Below, in pieces: positions 1-10,485 of a DNA stretch of 64,000 nucleotides. This DNA comes from Pelomonas sp. V22. Its GTDB lineage: Bacteria > Pseudomonadota > Gammaproteobacteria > Burkholderiales > Burkholderiaceae_C. The stretch lies in the NCBI RefSeq assembly GCF_030014915.1, contig NZ_JAGIXS010000002.1, forward strand, positions 62,001-126,000, written 5' to 3'. A program made the position numbers and the translations under genes. The notes under the pieces are model-generated. The model made no database searches and had not been told where the DNA came from. It saw only the letters and a list, made by a program, of their open reading frames with translations. The first letter of the stretch is position 1, and each line of letters opens with the position of its first letter.

Positions 1-592
1 GGCAGACGTCGATCATGTTGCCCGACAGCTCCGAGTCGACCGTGCGGCCGACAAAGGTCTGGATCTCGCTGTGCTCGCCGCGGTGGGCCATGCCCAGTTC
101 CATCTGGCCGGCGATCTCCTGGCCGAAGCGGACGCAGCGCGTGCAATGAATGCAACGGCTCATCTCTTCCATCGAGACCAGCGGGCCGATGTTCTTGTGG
201 AACACCACGCGCTTCTCTTCCGAGTAGCGCGACTTGCTGCCACCGTAGCCCACGGCCAGGTCCTGCAGCTGGCACTCGCCGCCCTGGTCGCAGATCGGGC
301 AATCCAGCGGGTGGTTGATCAGCAGAAATTCCATGACACCCTGCTGGGCCTTCAGCGCCTTCTCGCTCTTGGTGCGAACGATCATGCCTTGCGTCACCGG
401 CGTGGCGCAGGCGGGCATCGGCTTCGGTGCCTTCTCCACGTCCACCAGGCACATGCGGCAGTTGGCGGCGATGGAGAGCTTCTTGTGATAGCAGAAGTGC
501 GGGATGTAGGTGCCTGCCTTCTCGGCCGCATGCATCACCATGCTGCCTTCGAGCACCTCAATCTTCTTGCCGTCGAGTTCGATTTCAACCAT
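1..592 (-). CDS. nuoG: NADH-quinone oxidoreductase subunit G, 3' end outside the window
   Basis: This is the N-terminal part of the iron-sulfur subunit of respiratory complex I, which carries electrons from NuoF toward the membrane arm. About 197 codons are visible; the rest lies beyond the window start. The ATG at 592-590 gives MVEIELDGKKIEVLEGS, the usual beginning of the [2Fe-2S] ferredoxin-like domain. The cluster ligands are visible as HFCYHKKLSIAANCRMC, then the NHPLDCPICDQGGECQLQD segment, then CIHCTRC, which bind the N1b, N5 and N4 type clusters in known complexes. It is the last visible gene of the nuoABCDEFG operon and starts 18 bases after the nuoF stop. Confidence 0.97.
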   Translation of the reverse strand, partial: MVEIELDGKKIEVLEGSMVMHAAEKAGTYIPHFCYHKKLSIAANCRMCLVDVEKAPKPMPACATPVTQGMIVRTKSEKALKAQQGVMEFLLINHPLDCPICDQGGECQLQDLAVGYGGSKSRYSEEKRVVFHKNIGPLVSMEEMSRCIHCTRCVRFGQEIAGQMELGMAHRGEHSEIQTFVGRTVDSELSGNMIDVC

Positions 593-610
593 GTTCTGTC
601 CTGGCTCGGC

Positions 611-1981
611 TCAAGCCGCCTTCGCGGGTTGCGCGGTTTTTTGCGCCTGTTCGATCATCTGCACGAACTCGCTCTTGAAGTTCTTGATCATGGCGCGCAC
701 CGGCATCGCGGCGGCATCGCCCAGCGCGCAGATGGTGCGGCCCTGGATGTTGTCGGCCACGGAGTTCAAGAGGTCGAGGTCGTCCTTGCGGCCTTGGCCG
801 TTGGCGATGCGCTCGATCACGCGGTGCATCCAGCCCGTGCCTTCGCGGCAGGGCGTGCACTGGCCGCAGCTCTCGTGGGCGTAGAAGTAGGAGAGGCGCA
901 GCAGGCTGTTGACCATGCAGCGCGAATCGTCCATCACGATGACGGCGCCCGAGCCCAGCATGGAGCCGGCCTTGGCGATGGAGTCATAGTCCATCGTGCA
1001 CTGCATCATCACGTCGGCCGTCAGCACCGGGGCTGAAGAGCCGCCGGGGATCACGGCCTTGAGCTTGCGGCCGGTGCGCACACCGCCAGCCAGCTCCAGC
1101 AGCTTCTCGAAGGGCGTGCCCAGCGGGATCTCGTAGTTGCCGGGCTTGTTCACATCGCCAGAGACCGAGAAGATCTTGGTGCCGCCGTTGTTGGGCTTGC
1201 CGATCTCGAGGTAGGGCTGGCCACCGTTGCGGATGATCCAGGGCACTGCCGCGAAGGTCTCGGTGTTGTTGATCGTGGTCGGCTTGCCGTACAGGCCGAA
1301 CGAGGCCGGGAACGGCGGCTTGAAGCGCGGCTGGCCCTTCTTGCCTTCCAGCGATTCGAGCAGCGCGGTTTCCTCACCGCAGATGTAGGCGCCAAAACCA
1401 TGGAAGGCGTGCAGCTGGAAGCTGAAGTCCGAACCCAGGATGTTGTCGCCGAGGAAGCCGGCGGCGCGGGCTTCTTCCAGGGCCGCTTCGAAGCGCTCGT
1501 AGACCTCGAAGATCTCGCCGTGGATGTAGTTGTAGCCCGTCTTGATGCCCATCGCGTAGGCGGCAATGGCCATGCCTTCGATGACGATGTGCGGGTTGAA
1601 CATCAGGATGTCGCGGTCCTTGCAGGTGCCCGGCTCGCCTTCGTCCGAGTTGCAGACCAGGTACTTCGCGCCCGGGAACTGGCGGGGCATGAAGCTCCAC
1701 TTCAGGCCCGTCGGGAAACCGGCGCCGCCACGGCCGCGCAGACCCGAAGCCTTGACCTCGGCGATCACCTGGTCCGACGTCATGCCAGGCGCCTGGCCTT
1801 CGGCCACCGGCGCGCCGTCCTTGCCGAGGATCTTGCGCAGCGCTGCGTAACCGCCTCGCGCCACGTAGTCCTTCAGGCTCCAGTTCTTGCCATCGAGGCC
1901 GGCATAGATCTGCGGGCCGATGTGGCGGTCGTGGAAACAGGTCTCGGTGCCTGTCGCTTGAAACTTGGAGAGATCCAGCAT
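611..1981 (-). CDS. nuoF: NADH-quinone oxidoreductase subunit F
   Basis: NuoF oxidises NADH and passes electrons through FMN and a [4Fe-4S] cluster at the tip of the peripheral arm of complex I. The 456-residue product shows the glycine-rich nucleotide-binding segment [13 protein letters not shown] near residue 60, and the cluster ligands [15 protein letters not shown] near residue 350 with the later Cys in [14 protein letters not shown]. The start [11 protein letters not shown] at 1981 was preferred over a longer upstream reading because GAGGGA lies 9 bases ahead of it and the longer version would overlap the nuoE stop. It sits between nuoE and nuoG in the canonical order. Confidence 0.97.
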   Translation of the reverse strand: MLDLSKFQATGTETCFHDRHIGPQIYAGLDGKNWSLKDYVARGGYAALRKILGKDGAPVAEGQAPGMTSDQVIAEVKASGLRGRGGAGFPTGLKWSFMPRQFPGAKYLVCNSDEGEPGTCKDRDILMFNPHIVIEGMAIAAYAMGIKTGYNYIHGEIFEVYERFEAALEEARAAGFLGDNILGSDFSFQLHAFHGFGAYICGEETALLESLEGKKGQPRFKPPFPASFGLYGKPTTINNTETFAAVPWIIRNGGQPYLEIGKPNNGGTKIFSVSGDVNKPGNYEIPLGTPFEKLLELAGGVRTGRKLKAVIPGGSSAPVLTADVMMQCTMDYDSIAKAGSMLGSGAVIVMDDSRCMVNSLLRLSYFYAHESCGQCTPCREGTGWMHRVIERIANGQGRKDDLDLLNSVADNIQGRTICALGDAAAMPVRAMIKNFKSEFVQMIEQAQKTAQPAKAA

Positions 1982-1994
1982 GCTCGGTCGTCCC

Positions 1995-2516
1995 TCAGTT
2001 CTTGGCCGCGTGGGCACGCAGCGTGTCGACCAGCTCGTCCAGGCGCGCGGTGCTCATGAAGCTGCACATCTGGCGGTCGTTGACCAGCATCACCGGCGCA
2101 TCGGCGCAGGCACCCAGGCATTCGCTCTTCTGCACGGTGAACAGGCCATCGGCCGTCGTGCCGCCCTGCTCCACACCCAGCTTGCTGCAGAGGTGGTCGA
2201 GCGCGCTCTGGCCGTCGCGCAGCTGGCAAGGCAGGTTGGCGCAGACGTTCAGCTTGAACTTGCCGACCTTCTGCTGGTTGTACATGTTGTAGAAGGTCGT
2301 GACCTCGTACACAGCGATGGGCGGCATGCCCAGGTAGGCGGCAATCGCGTCTTCGCTGGCGCGCGACACAAAGCCCTCTTCCTGCTGGACGATGGACAGA
2401 CAAGCCATCACGGCCGACTGCTTCTGGTCGGCCGGGTACTTGGCAACCTCGCGTGCGAAACGCGCGGCGGTGGCCTCGGTCAGGGTGTATTCAGCAGTGC
2501 TCATCGCGGTACTCAT
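1995..2516 (-). CDS. nuoE: NADH-quinone oxidoreductase subunit E
   Basis: NuoE is the 24-kDa thioredoxin-like subunit that pairs with NuoF and holds the N1a [2Fe-2S] cluster. The ligands are visible as a C-x4-C pair (CANLPC) and a C-x3-C pair (CLGAC), matching the family pattern. The first start ([13 protein letters not shown]) overlaps the nuoD stop by 4 bases (ATGA), a usual sign of translational coupling; the second Met at 2504 is an equally readable alternative. At about 170 residues it has normal family length. Confidence 0.95.
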   Translation of the reverse strand: MSTAMSTAEYTLTEATAARFAREVAKYPADQKQSAVMACLSIVQQEEGFVSRASEDAIAAYLGMPPIAVYEVTTFYNMYNQQKVGKFKLNVCANLPCQLRDGQSALDHLCSKLGVEQGGTTADGLFTVQKSECLGACADAPVMLVNDRQMCSFMSTARLDELVDTLRAHAAKN

Positions 2517-3766
2517 CGATCGATCTCACCGAACACGATGTCCATCGTGCCGATCACGGCCACGGCGTCGGCAATCATGTGGCCGCGCGACATTTCGTCG
2601 AGCGCTGCCAGGTGCGAGAAGCCCGGCGCGCGAATCTTCAGGCGGTAAGGCTTGTTGGCACCATCGCTGACGATGTAAATGCCGAACTCGCCCTTCGGGT
2701 GCTCCACGGCGGCGTAGGCCTCGCCCTCGGGCACGCGGAAACCTTCGGTGAAGAGCTTGAAGTGGTGGATCAGCTCTTCCATGTTCGACTTCATGTCGAC
2801 GCGCGAAGGCGGTGCCACCTTGTGGTTGTCGGTGATGACCGGGCCGGGGTTCTTGCGCAGCCACTCCACGCATTGCTGGATGATGCGGTTGGACTGGCGC
2901 ATTTCCTCGACACGCACGACATAACGGTCGTACGTATCACCTTCCACACCCACCGGCACGTCGAAGTCCATCTTGTCGTAGACGTCGTAGGGCTGGGTCT
3001 TGCGCAGGTCCCAGGCGATGCCGGAGCCGCGCAGCATGGCGCCGGTGAGGCCCAAGTTCAGCGCGCGCTCGGGCGTGACCACGCCGATGCCGACGGTACG
3101 CTGCTTCCAGATGCGGTTGTCGGTCAGCAGCGTCTCGTAGTCGTCGACGTTCTTGGGGAAGCGCTTGCAGAAGTCGTCGATGAAGTCCAGCAGTGAGCCC
3201 TGACGGTTCTCGTTCAGCTGGGCAATCGCCTTGGCGTTCTTGATCTTGCTGACCTGGTACTGCGGCATCACGTCCGGCAGGTCGCGGTAGACGCCGCCCG
3301 GACGGAAATAGGCCGCGTGCATGCGCGCACCCGACACCGCCTCGTACATGTCGAACAGGTCCTCACGCTCGCGGAAGCAGTAGATGAGGATGTTCATCGC
3401 GCCGCAGTCCAGGCCATGGCAGCCCAGCCACAGCAGGTGGTTCAGCAGGCGGGTGATCTCGGCGTACATCACGCGGATGTACTGCGCTCGGATCGGCACC
3501 TCGATGCCCATCATCTTCTCGATGGCCAGGCAGTAGGCGTGCTCATTGGCCATCATCGACACGTAGTCGAGGCGGTCCATATAGGGCAGCGACTGGATGT
3601 AGGTCTTGCTCTCGGCCAGCTTCTCGGTAGCGCGGTGCAAGAGGCCGATGTGCGGGTCGGCGCGCTGGATGACTTCACCGTCCAGCTCCAGCACCAGGCG
3701 CAGCACGCCGTGGGCGGCCGGATGCTGCGGGCCGAAATTCAGGGTGTAGTTCTTGATGTCGGCCAT
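2513..3766 (-). CDS. nuoD: NADH-quinone oxidoreductase subunit D
   Basis: NuoD is the 49-kDa subunit of complex I, related to the large subunit of [NiFe] hydrogenases, and forms part of the quinone-binding site with NuoB. The 417-residue product begins [20 protein letters not shown]. The GPQHPAAHG motif near residue 12 and the [11 protein letters not shown] segment line the quinone cavity in known structures. The ending [37 protein letters not shown] is typical and includes the C-terminal Asp/Arg. It is fused to neither NuoC nor NuoB, as usual for betaproteobacteria. Confidence 0.97.
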   Translation of the reverse strand: MADIKNYTLNFGPQHPAAHGVLRLVLELDGEVIQRADPHIGLLHRATEKLAESKTYIQSLPYMDRLDYVSMMANEHAYCLAIEKMMGIEVPIRAQYIRVMYAEITRLLNHLLWLGCHGLDCGAMNILIYCFREREDLFDMYEAVSGARMHAAYFRPGGVYRDLPDVMPQYQVSKIKNAKAIAQLNENRQGSLLDFIDDFCKRFPKNVDDYETLLTDNRIWKQRTVGIGVVTPERALNLGLTGAMLRGSGIAWDLRKTQPYDVYDKMDFDVPVGVEGDTYDRYVVRVEEMRQSNRIIQQCVEWLRKNPGPVITDNHKVAPPSRVDMKSNMEELIHHFKLFTEGFRVPEGEAYAAVEHPKGEFGIYIVSDGANKPYRLKIRAPGFSHLAALDEMSRGHMIADAVAVIGTMDIVFGEIDR

Positions 3767-3769
3767 GAA

Positions 3770-4366
3770 TCAGATTCCGCCGTAGTTGTCTTCGCGGATC
3801 ACGCGCGGCGTGATTTCACGCGGCTCGATGGTGACCGGCTGGTAGATCACGCGCTTCTGCTCGGCGTCGTAGCGCATTTCGACATGGCCCGAGGTCGGGA
3901 AGTCCTTGCGCATCGGATGGCCGATGAAACCGTAGTCGGTCAGGATGCGGCGCAGGTCTTCGTGACCTTCGAACAGGATGCCGTAAAGGTCAAAGGCTTC
4001 ACGCTCGAACCAGTTGGCAGCCGTCCAGATCGGGGTGACCGCAGCGACGCAGGGGAAGTCGTCATCGGCGCAGAAGACCTTGAGGCGCAGGCGCCAGTTC
4101 TTGCTGACCGACAGCAGGTGCGTGGAGACGGCGAAGCGCGGGCCTTCGTAGCCCCCATTGCCGTAGTCGGAGTAGTCGAGACCGCAGAGGTCGATCAGCT
4201 GTTCGAACTTCAGCTCGGGATGATCACGCAGGATGGTGGCCACTTCGAAGTAGTCCTTGGGCGCGACGCGCAGCGTCAACTCTCCAAGGGCGTTCTTCAG
4301 TTCGACGATGCGCTCGCCGAGCGCTGCTTGCAGGGCCGCCTGCAGGGTGTCGAGTTTGGTGCTCAT
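3770..4366 (-). CDS. nuoC: NADH-quinone oxidoreductase subunit C
   Basis: NuoC is the 30-kDa peripheral-arm subunit of complex I and scaffolds NuoD and NuoB. The 198-residue protein begins [12 protein letters not shown] and carries the family signature ERE(A/V)FDLYGI, read here as [27 protein letters not shown] around residues 130-155, followed by GHPMRKDFP. The start at 4366 overlaps the nuoB stop by 4 bases and fits the family length. A longer upstream reading in this frame is only an open extension over nuoB. Confidence 0.96.
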   Translation of the reverse strand: MSTKLDTLQAALQAALGERIVELKNALGELTLRVAPKDYFEVATILRDHPELKFEQLIDLCGLDYSDYGNGGYEGPRFAVSTHLLSVSKNWRLRLKVFCADDDFPCVAAVTPIWTAANWFEREAFDLYGILFEGHEDLRRILTDYGFIGHPMRKDFPTSGHVEMRYDAEQKRVIYQPVTIEPREITPRVIREDNYGGI

Positions 4367-4842
4367 GCGCGGGCAATCGTGTTTTCGCGGCGGATCTTGG
4401 CCTGCAGTTGCAGGATGCCGTAGAGCAGCGCCTCGGCCGTGGGCGGACAGCCCGGCACATAGACGTCCACCGGCACGATGCGGTCGCAGCCGCGCACGAC
4501 GGAATAGCTGTAGTGGTAGTAGCCGCCGCCATTGGCGCAGGAGCCCATCGAGAGCACCCAGCGCGGCTCGGCCATCTGGTCGTAGACCTTGCGCAGCGCC
4601 GGTGCCATCTTGTTGCACAGCGTGCCGGCCACGATCATCAGATCGGATTGGCGCGGGCTCGGTCGGAACAACATGCCGAAGCGGTCGATGTCATAGCGCG
4701 CCGCACCGGCGTGCATCATCTCGACCGCACAGCAAGCGAGGCCGAAGGTCATCGGCCACAGGGAACCGGTCTTGGACCAGTTGATCAGCTTGTCGACCGA
4801 GGTGGTGACAAAGCCTTCTTTGAGAACGCCTTCGATGCCCAT
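4363..4842 (-). CDS. nuoB: NADH-quinone oxidoreductase subunit B
   Basis: NuoB (PSST) holds cluster N2, the last iron-sulfur centre before ubiquinone. The four ligand positions are visible as adjacent cysteines in [10 protein letters not shown], then [11 protein letters not shown] and [10 protein letters not shown]. The 159-residue length is typical. It begins [19 protein letters not shown], 9 bases after the nuoA stop, and ends overlapping nuoC. Confidence 0.97.
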   Translation of the reverse strand: MGIEGVLKEGFVTTSVDKLINWSKTGSLWPMTFGLACCAVEMMHAGAARYDIDRFGMLFRPSPRQSDLMIVAGTLCNKMAPALRKVYDQMAEPRWVLSMGSCANGGGYYHYSYSVVRGCDRIVPVDVYVPGCPPTAEALLYGILQLQAKIRRENTIARA

Positions 4843-4851
4843 TGCTTTGCC

Positions 4852-5211
4852 TTATTCCCAGTCCAGAGCGCCTTTTTTCCACTCGTAGGCAAAGCCCACG
4901 ACGAGGATGCCCAGGAAAATCATCATCGCCCAGAAACCTGTCGCGCCGATTTCACGCAGGGCCACAGCCCAGGGAAACAGGAAGGCAATTTCCAGGTCGA
5001 ACAGGATGAACAGAATGGCCACGAGGTAGTAGCGCACGTCGAACTTCATTCGCGCGTCGTCAAAGGCCTCGAAGCCGCATTCGTAAGGGGAGTTTTTGGC
5101 CTGATCCGGCCGATTCGGGCCCATGATGTAGCCCAGGACCTGGGGGATGATCCCCACCGCTGCGCCGACCAAGATGAAGAGGATGACGGGTAGGTACTGA
5201 TCCAGGCTCAC
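4852..5211 (-). CDS. nuoA: NADH-quinone oxidoreductase subunit A
   Basis: NuoA is a small complex I membrane subunit (ND3 family) with three transmembrane helices. The chosen GTG start at 5211 gives (M)[18 protein letters not shown] and 119 residues, the normal length. A longer open frame to 5298 lacks family resemblance and was not used. The ND3 loop [42 protein letters not shown] is intact, including the Cys of the YECG motif. It is the first gene of the nuo operon. The 195 bases up to the tRNA gene should hold the operon promoter, but no convincing -35/-10 pair could be picked by eye. Confidence 0.95.
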   Translation of the reverse strand: MSLDQYLPVILFILVGAAVGIIPQVLGYIMGPNRPDQAKNSPYECGFEAFDDARMKFDVRYYLVAILFILFDLEIAFLFPWAVALREIGATGFWAMMIFLGILVVGFAYEWKKGALDWE

Positions 5212-5406
5212 AGCAGGTGCTCTCGGTTGAACTGATTCACGGCCTCCGGGCCGCGATCCAGCAAAAGCAACGGGCGCGCCGCCAGCGTCATTTTGCAATG
5301 CCGCTCACGGACCGCGCCCGCCTTGTCCCCTGCAGCGCTTGCAACGCTGCGACAGGGCGCACGATCAGTAGCATAAGGGCTCCAACCCCTGCCCCGACCG
5401 AATATC

Positions 5407-5491
5407 TGGTGCCGTCGGCGAGACTCGAACTCGCACAGCTTTCGCCACTACCCCCTCAAGATAGCGTGTCTACCAATTTCACCACGACGGC
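5407..5491 (-). tRNA. tRNA-Leu (anticodon GAG)
   Basis: The minus-strand transcript folds as a class II tRNA. A 7-bp acceptor stem, GCCGTCG with CGACGGC, is followed by A and an encoded CCA. The D arm is GGTGAAATTGGTAGACAC, and the anticodon stem CTATC/GGTAG has the loop TTGAGGG, giving anticodon GAG. There is a long variable arm, and the T loop is GTTCGAGTC. Placement next to secG matches E. coli leuU. It shows no sign of being used as an attachment site. Confidence 0.95.
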
Positions 5492-5655
5492 TTGTCTTCA
5501 AATGCATTCGGTTTGCTTGAGGATTGCTTACCGAACAGCCTCGCATTCTATACCGAAATATTGAGGCTCCCGAGGAGTCTGAGCCTCTTTCCGCTGCGCG
5601 AGATCAAGTGCAATGCGAGCGCTGTGCGAGTGGCGTCACAACGCTCGCAGCAATA

Positions 5656-6030
5656 TCACTTGGAGGCAGCGGAAGCAGCCGGCAGCGCGGTGGGAACAGC
5701 GCTCGGCAGCACCGGCGCAGAAGCCGCGTCGGCGCCAGGCGCGGCACGGTCCAGCACAGTCTGACCCGACTCAGCCACCGGCGCCGTGGCACGGTGGTTC
5801 GCCATGTAGGCCAGGGCCAGCGTGCAGACGAAGAAGATGGTGGCGCAGACGGCCGTGGTGCGCGACAGGAAGTTGGCGCTGCCGGTGGCACCGAACAGGC
5901 TGCCCGAGGCACCGCTGCCGAAGGAGGCCCCCATGTCGGCACCCTTGCCGTGCTGGACCAGCACCAGGCCGATCATCACCAGGGCACTGATCAGCTGCAC
6001 CATCAGGACCACGTTCATCATCACTTGCAT
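5656..6030 (-). CDS. secG: Sec translocase auxiliary subunit SecG
   Basis: SecG is the small inner-membrane partner of SecYE that assists preprotein translocation. The 124-residue protein has a first hydrophobic helix (VVLMVQLISALVMIGLVLVQ), the conserved hinge GKGADMGASFGSGASGSLFG, and a second helix (TTAVCATIFFVCTLALAYMAN). An Ala/Pro-rich C-terminal tail of about 45 residues follows, of the kind common in Burkholderiales. It lies between tpiA and tRNA-Leu and is probably cotranscribed with tpiA (65-base gap). Confidence 0.95.
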   Translation of the reverse strand: MQVMMNVVLMVQLISALVMIGLVLVQHGKGADMGASFGSGASGSLFGATGSANFLSRTTAVCATIFFVCTLALAYMANHRATAPVAESGQTVLDRAAPGADAASAPVLPSAVPTALPAASAASK

Positions 6031-6095
6031 TTCAAACTCTCCAGTTTTCTCGTATTCATTGGAGACACGGCCGTCGAGGCCGCGCCCCAGGGGAT

Positions 6096-6845
6096 TCAGA
6101 CCTGTGCCGCGCGGCAGATGGCTGCAAAGTCAGCCGACTTCAAGGCAGCGCCGCCAATCAGGCCGCCATCGATATCAGCCTGCGCAAACAGCTGGGCCGC
6201 GTTGTCGGGCTTGACGCTGCCGCCGTAGAGGATGCGCATCGCATCGCCCTTTTGCGTGGCCGCATGCAGCTGAGCACGCAGCACATGGTGCACGGCCTGG
6301 GCCTGTTCGGGCGAAGCCGTGAGGCCCGTGCCGATGGCCCAGACCGGCTCGTAGGCCACGACGATCTCGCCGATGCAATGCGTCAGCGTGTGGATCACGG
6401 CGGCCAGTTGGCGCTTCACCACCACCTCGGTCTGGCCGGCTTCACGCTCTGCGAGCGTCTCGCCGACGCAGACGATGGGCGTGACACCGTGCGCCAGCGC
6501 TGCCTTGGCCTTGTCAGCCACCAGTTGGTCGCTCTCGCGGTGATAGGCGCGCCGCTCGGAGTGGCCCACGATGGCATAGCGGCAGCCGATGTCGTGCAGC
6601 ATGGCTGACGACACCTCGCCGGTGTAGGCGCCCTGCTCATGCGCCGAGCAGTCTTGTGCACCGAAGGCAATGTTCACGCCGGTCAGGGCCAGCGCGGTCT
6701 CGGTGATGTAGGGAAAAGGCACGCAGACCGCCACATCGGCATTCCACGGACCCGCCTCCTTCAGGCCAGCCAGCAACAAGGCATTGGCAGCACGGCTGCC
6801 ATGCATCTTCCAGTTGCCGACGACGAGTTTTCTTCTTTGGCTCAT
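6096..6845 (-). CDS. tpiA: Triosephosphate isomerase
   Basis: TpiA interconverts dihydroxyacetone phosphate and glyceraldehyde 3-phosphate in the cytosol. The 249-residue protein begins [16 protein letters not shown], with the catalytic Lys in NWKMHG, the electrophilic His in GHSERR, and the catalytic Glu loop [11 protein letters not shown]. The phosphate-gripping motifs [10 protein letters not shown] and [10 protein letters not shown] are also intact. Length and motifs are standard. It is followed by secG and preceded 10 bases upstream by the quinone oxidoreductase gene. Confidence 0.97.
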   Translation of the reverse strand: MSQRRKLVVGNWKMHGSRAANALLLAGLKEAGPWNADVAVCVPFPYITETALALTGVNIAFGAQDCSAHEQGAYTGEVSSAMLHDIGCRYAIVGHSERRAYHRESDQLVADKAKAALAHGVTPIVCVGETLAEREAGQTEVVVKRQLAAVIHTLTHCIGEIVVAYEPVWAIGTGLTASPEQAQAVHHVLRAQLHAATQKGDAMRILYGGSVKPDNAAQLFAQADIDGGLIGGAALKSADFAAICRAAQV

Positions 6846-6855
6846 TGTTCAGTCC

Positions 6856-7842
6856 TCACCAGACGAGCACGATCTTGCCGACATGCTCGCCCGACTCCAT
6901 CAGCGCATGTGCCGCAGCGGCATCAGCCGCCGGCAGTTCCCGGAAGATCACCGGGGCGATCTTGCGGTCGACCAACAGCGGCCAGACCCTCTCGCGCAAC
7001 TCCTTGGCCACGCCAGCCTTGAAAGCCAGCGAGCGCGGACGCAGGGTCGAGCCGCTGATCGTCAGACGGCGGCGCAAGACCTGACCCGCATCGAACTTCG
7101 CGTCCACGCCCCCTTGCACGGCGATGATGACCGCGCGGCCATCATCAGCCAGACATTGCACATTGCGCTCCACATAGGAGCCCGCCACCATGTCCAGGAT
7201 CACGTCGACACCCCGGCCACCCGTGGCAGCCTTGGCTTCGGCGACGAAATCCTGCTCGCGGTAGTTGATCGCCACATCGGCGCCCAGCTTCAGGCAGGCG
7301 GCAGCCTTGTCAGCATTGCCGACGGTCACCAGCACGCGCGCACCAAAGGCTTTCGCCAATTGGATTGCCGTCACGCCGATGCCGCTGCTGCCGCCATGCA
7401 CCAGCAGCGTCTCGCCGCTCTTCAAGCCTGCCCGGCCGAACACGTTCGACCAGACGGTGAAGAAGGTCTCCGGCAGGCTGGCAGCCTCGGCCATGCGCCA
7501 GCCCTCGGGCACCGGCAGGCACTGGGCCAGCGGCGCCACGCAGGCTTCGGCATAGCCGCCACCCGACACCAGCGCACAGACAGCATCGCCCGGCTTGAAA
7601 CCGGCCGCAGCCAGTTCCTGCATATCGCCGGCAACGATGCGCCCCGCCACTTCCAGTCCAGGCAAATCGCTGGCACCAGGAGGTGGCGGATAGGCACCCT
7701 TGCGCTGCAAGACGTCAGGGCGATTGATGCCATAGGCTTCAACCGCGATCAGGCATTCGCCCGCTCCGGCTTGCGGAGCGGGACGCTCGATCACTTGCAG
7801 CACCTCAGGGCCGCCGGGGCGGCTGATGGCGATGGCGCGCAT
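6856..7842 (-). CDS. NAD(P)H:quinone oxidoreductase, zinc-independent MDR family
   Basis: The 328-residue protein belongs to the zinc-independent quinone reductase branch of the medium-chain dehydrogenase/reductase superfamily (PIG3/Qor-like), which uses NADPH to reduce quinones or enones. Evidence: the N-terminal GroES-like domain (MRAIAISRPGGPEVLQVIERP; YGINRPDVLQRKGAYPPPPGASDLPGLEVAG) lacks the structural and catalytic zinc cysteines of alcohol dehydrogenases. The nucleotide fold shows VHGGSSGIGVTAIQLAKAFG. The exact substrate cannot be told from sequence. It lies between tpiA and pnp on the same strand. Confidence 0.88.
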   Translation of the reverse strand: MRAIAISRPGGPEVLQVIERPAPQAGAGECLIAVEAYGINRPDVLQRKGAYPPPPGASDLPGLEVAGRIVAGDMQELAAAGFKPGDAVCALVSGGGYAEACVAPLAQCLPVPEGWRMAEAASLPETFFTVWSNVFGRAGLKSGETLLVHGGSSGIGVTAIQLAKAFGARVLVTVGNADKAAACLKLGADVAINYREQDFVAEAKAATGGRGVDVILDMVAGSYVERNVQCLADDGRAVIIAVQGGVDAKFDAGQVLRRRLTISGSTLRPRSLAFKAGVAKELRERVWPLLVDRKIAPVIFRELPAADAAAAHALMESGEHVGKIVLVW

Positions 7843-7871
7843 GCTGAGCTCGATGCGGGGCCGCGAAAGGC

Positions 7872-9998
7872 TTACTGCTGGGGCGCGTCGCCAGCCGGGG
7901 CAGCGTCACGCTCGAGCAACGCCTTCATCGACAGCTTGATGCGGCCCTTCTCGTCCGTCTCCAGGACCTTGACCTTGACGATCTGGCCTTCGGTCAGGAA
8001 GTCGGTGACCTTCTCGACGCGCTGATGGGCGATCTGGCTGATGTGCAGCAGGCCGTCCTTGCCAGGCAGCAGGTTCACAAGAGCGCCGAAGTCCAGGATC
8101 TTGGTGATCGGGCCTTCGTAGACCTTGCCCACTTCCACTTCAGCGGTGATCTCTTCGATGCGCTTCTTGGCGTGAGCGGCCTTGTCGGCGTCGGTCGAGG
8201 CGATGGTGATGGTGCCGTCTTCGCCGATGTCGATCGTGGTGCCGGTTTCTTCGGTCAGCGCACGAATGGTCGCGCCGCCCTTGCCGATCACGTCACGGAT
8301 CTTTTCCGGGTTGATCTTCATCGTGTACAGCCGCGGCGCGAACTGCGACACCTCGGTGTTGGCCGTGCCCATGGCTTCGACCATCTTGCCGAGGATGTGC
8401 AGGCGGGCTTCCTTGGCTTGCGCCAGCGCGACCTGCATGATTTCCTTGGTGATGCCCTGGATCTTGATGTCCATCTGCAGGGCGGTGATGCCGCTGGTTG
8501 TGCCGGCCACCTTGAAATCCATGTCGCCCAGGTGATCTTCGTCACCCAGGATGTCGGTCAGCACGGCGAAGCGGTTGGCGTCCTTGATCAGGCCCATGGC
8601 GATACCGGCCACGTGGGCCTTCATCGGCACGCCAGCGTCCATCAGAGCCAGGCAGCCGCCGCAGACCGAAGCCATCGACGAGGAGCCATTGCTTTCCGTG
8701 ATTTCCGAGACCACGCGCATCGTGTACGGGAAGTCTTCCTTGCTCGGCAGCGCAGCAATCAGTGCGCGCTTGGCCAGGCGGCCGTGGCCGATTTCGCGGC
8801 GCTTCGGGCTGCCCACGCGACCGGTTTCGCCGGTGGCGAACGGAGGCATGTTGTAGTGCATCATGAAGCGGTCTTCGAACTCGCCAGCCAGTGCGTCGAT
8901 GCGCTGGGCGTCGCGGTCGGTACCGAGCGTGGCAACAACCAGGCCTTGCGTTTCACCACGGGTGAACAGGGCCGAGCCGTGGGTGCGCGGCAGCACGCCG
9001 TTGCGGATTTCGATGGCGCGCACGGTGCGGGTGTCGCGGCCGTCGATGCGGGGCTCGCCAGCCAGGATCTGGCCGCGCACGATGCGGGCTTCGATCTCGA
9101 ACAGCAGGCCGTCGACCTCGACGCCGTCGAACTCAACGCCTTCAGCCTTCAGGGCTTCCTTGACGCTCGAATAGACAGCGCGGCAAGCCTCGGTGCGGGC
9201 TTGCTTGGAGCGGATCTGGTAAGCGGCACGCAGGGCTTCTTCGGCCAGGCCGTTGACCTTGGCGATGAAGGGCTCATTCTTGGCCGGGGCCTTCCAGTCC
9301 CAGGCCGGCTTGCCGGCGTCGCGCACCAGTTCGTGGATCGCGTTGATGGCGATCTTGCTTTGCTCGTGGCCGTAGACCACGCCACCCAGCATGATGTCTT
9401 CGCTCAGTTGGTCGGCTTCCGACTCGACCATCAGCACGGCAGCTTCGGTGCCGGCCACGACCAGGTCCATCTTGGAATCGATCAGGGCGGTCTTGCCCGG
9501 GTTCAGGATGTACTCGCCGTTGACATAGCCCACGCGAGCGGCGCCGATCGGGCCGCTGAACGGGATGCCGGAAACGGCCAGCGCGGCGCTCGAAGCGATC
9601 AGCGCGGCGATGTCGGCCTGCACTTCAGGGTTCAGCGACAGCACGTGCACCACGACCTGGACTTCGTTGAAGAAGCCTTCCGGGAACAGCGGGCGGATCG
9701 GGCGGTCGATCAGGCGCGAGGTGAGCGTCTCGAGTTCGCTCGGACGGCCTTCACGCTTGAAGAAGCTGCCGGGGATCTTGCCGGCTGCGTAGGTCTTCTC
9801 GATGTAGTCGACGGTCAGCGGGAAGAAATCCTGGCCGGCCTTGGCCTGGGACTTGGCAACCACGGTGGCCAGCACCACGGTGTCTTCGATGTTCACCAGC
9901 ACGGCGCCGGACGACTGACGGGCGATCTCGCCGGTCTCCATCACGACATTGTGGGGACCCCATTGGAAGGTCTTGGTGACTTTGTTGAACATGCTCAT
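7872..9998 (-). CDS. pnp: Polyribonucleotide nucleotidyltransferase (PNPase)
   Basis: PNPase degrades RNA phosphorolytically 3' to 5' and is a degradosome partner. The 708-residue product has two RNase PH-like domains (the second with [14 protein letters not shown] and [13 protein letters not shown]), a KH domain ([20 protein letters not shown]) near residue 560, and a C-terminal S1 domain ([19 protein letters not shown]). The start MSMFNKVTK at 9998 is placed because AGAGGAG lies 5 bases upstream; MFNKV at 9992 is the alternative. It follows rpsO, the classical rpsO-pnp pair. Confidence 0.97.
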   Translation of the reverse strand: MSMFNKVTKTFQWGPHNVVMETGEIARQSSGAVLVNIEDTVVLATVVAKSQAKAGQDFFPLTVDYIEKTYAAGKIPGSFFKREGRPSELETLTSRLIDRPIRPLFPEGFFNEVQVVVHVLSLNPEVQADIAALIASSAALAVSGIPFSGPIGAARVGYVNGEYILNPGKTALIDSKMDLVVAGTEAAVLMVESEADQLSEDIMLGGVVYGHEQSKIAINAIHELVRDAGKPAWDWKAPAKNEPFIAKVNGLAEEALRAAYQIRSKQARTEACRAVYSSVKEALKAEGVEFDGVEVDGLLFEIEARIVRGQILAGEPRIDGRDTRTVRAIEIRNGVLPRTHGSALFTRGETQGLVVATLGTDRDAQRIDALAGEFEDRFMMHYNMPPFATGETGRVGSPKRREIGHGRLAKRALIAALPSKEDFPYTMRVVSEITESNGSSSMASVCGGCLALMDAGVPMKAHVAGIAMGLIKDANRFAVLTDILGDEDHLGDMDFKVAGTTSGITALQMDIKIQGITKEIMQVALAQAKEARLHILGKMVEAMGTANTEVSQFAPRLYTMKINPEKIRDVIGKGGATIRALTEETGTTIDIGEDGTITIASTDADKAAHAKKRIEEITAEVEVGKVYEGPITKILDFGALVNLLPGKDGLLHISQIAHQRVEKVTDFLTEGQIVKVKVLETDEKGRIKLSMKALLERDAAPAGDAPQQ

Positions 9999-10160
9999 GT
10001 CATCTCCTCTTGAGTCGAGCCGCTTGCGGTGCGGCATCAAAACCGGGAGGGAAGCTGGGTTTGGCGGGATGCCATTCCATCGGATTTCGTTGATTCAAAT
10101 CCCGATGGAATGACACATCGTCGCCACGTCAGCTCGTCTCCAGCTGCGGTTCAGAAAGAC

Positions 10161-10200
10161 AAAGAGCCTGTGCTGGCTTTGCAGTCCAGACAGGCTCTTT
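10161..10200 (-). terminator. Hairpin after rpsO, intrinsic terminator or processing site
   Basis: A perfect 10-bp inverted repeat, AAAGAGCCTG and CAGGCTCTTT, surrounds a 20-base loop that itself contains a short complementary stretch. It begins 15 bases beyond the rpsO stop, and its 3' arm ends in TTT followed by a pyrimidine-rich stretch on the minus strand. By analogy with E. coli rpsO-pnp it may terminate most rpsO transcripts or be an RNase processing site; that role is inferred. Confidence 0.75.
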
Positions 10201-10215
10201 CACTTCGTCGCCAGA

Positions 10216-10485
10216 TTACTTGCGCAGGCCCAGCTTCTGGATCAGCGCGGTGTAGCGGTCAGCGTCCTTGCGCTTCAGGTAGGACAGCAAGCTCTTACGC
10301 GTATTGACCATCTTCAGCAGACCGCGACGGCCGTGGTGGTCCTTGGCGTGGGTCTTGAAGTGGGGGGTCAGGTCGTTGATGCGAGCGGTCAGCAGAGCAA
10401 CTTGGACTTCCGGGGATCCGGTGTCATTGGCGCTGCGAGCGTTCGACTTGACGATTTCTGCCTTCTTGGTAACGGCGATTGCCAT
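10216..10485 (-). CDS. rpsO: 30S ribosomal protein S15
   Basis: S15 binds 16S rRNA early in 30S assembly. The start at 10485 yields an 89-residue protein, the standard length. It begins [14 protein letters not shown] and contains the signatures [35 protein letters not shown] and the ending LIQKLGLRK. An upstream in-frame extension is ignored because it lies before a good start and is not conserved. It is followed by the hairpin at 10161-10200 and pnp. Confidence 0.98.
   Translation of the reverse strand: MAIAVTKKAEIVKSNARSANDTGSPEVQVALLTARINDLTPHFKTHAKDHHGRRGLLKMVNTRKSLLSYLKRKDADRYTALIQKLGLRK

Noticed and set aside
71-1036. Open frame of 321 codons on the plus strand at the window start
   Set aside because: Antisense to nuoG and nuoF, whose cluster-binding motifs are clear.
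5407-5491. tRNA-Leu as a possible integration site
   Set aside because: No duplicated tRNA 3' end and no phage genes beside it; the prophage uses ptp instead.
8025-10013. Very long open frame (662 codons) on the plus strand
   Set aside because: It is antisense to pnp, rich in His/Ala/Gly/Val/Asp from complementary codons, with no family resemblance. Typical of high-G+C coding DNA.
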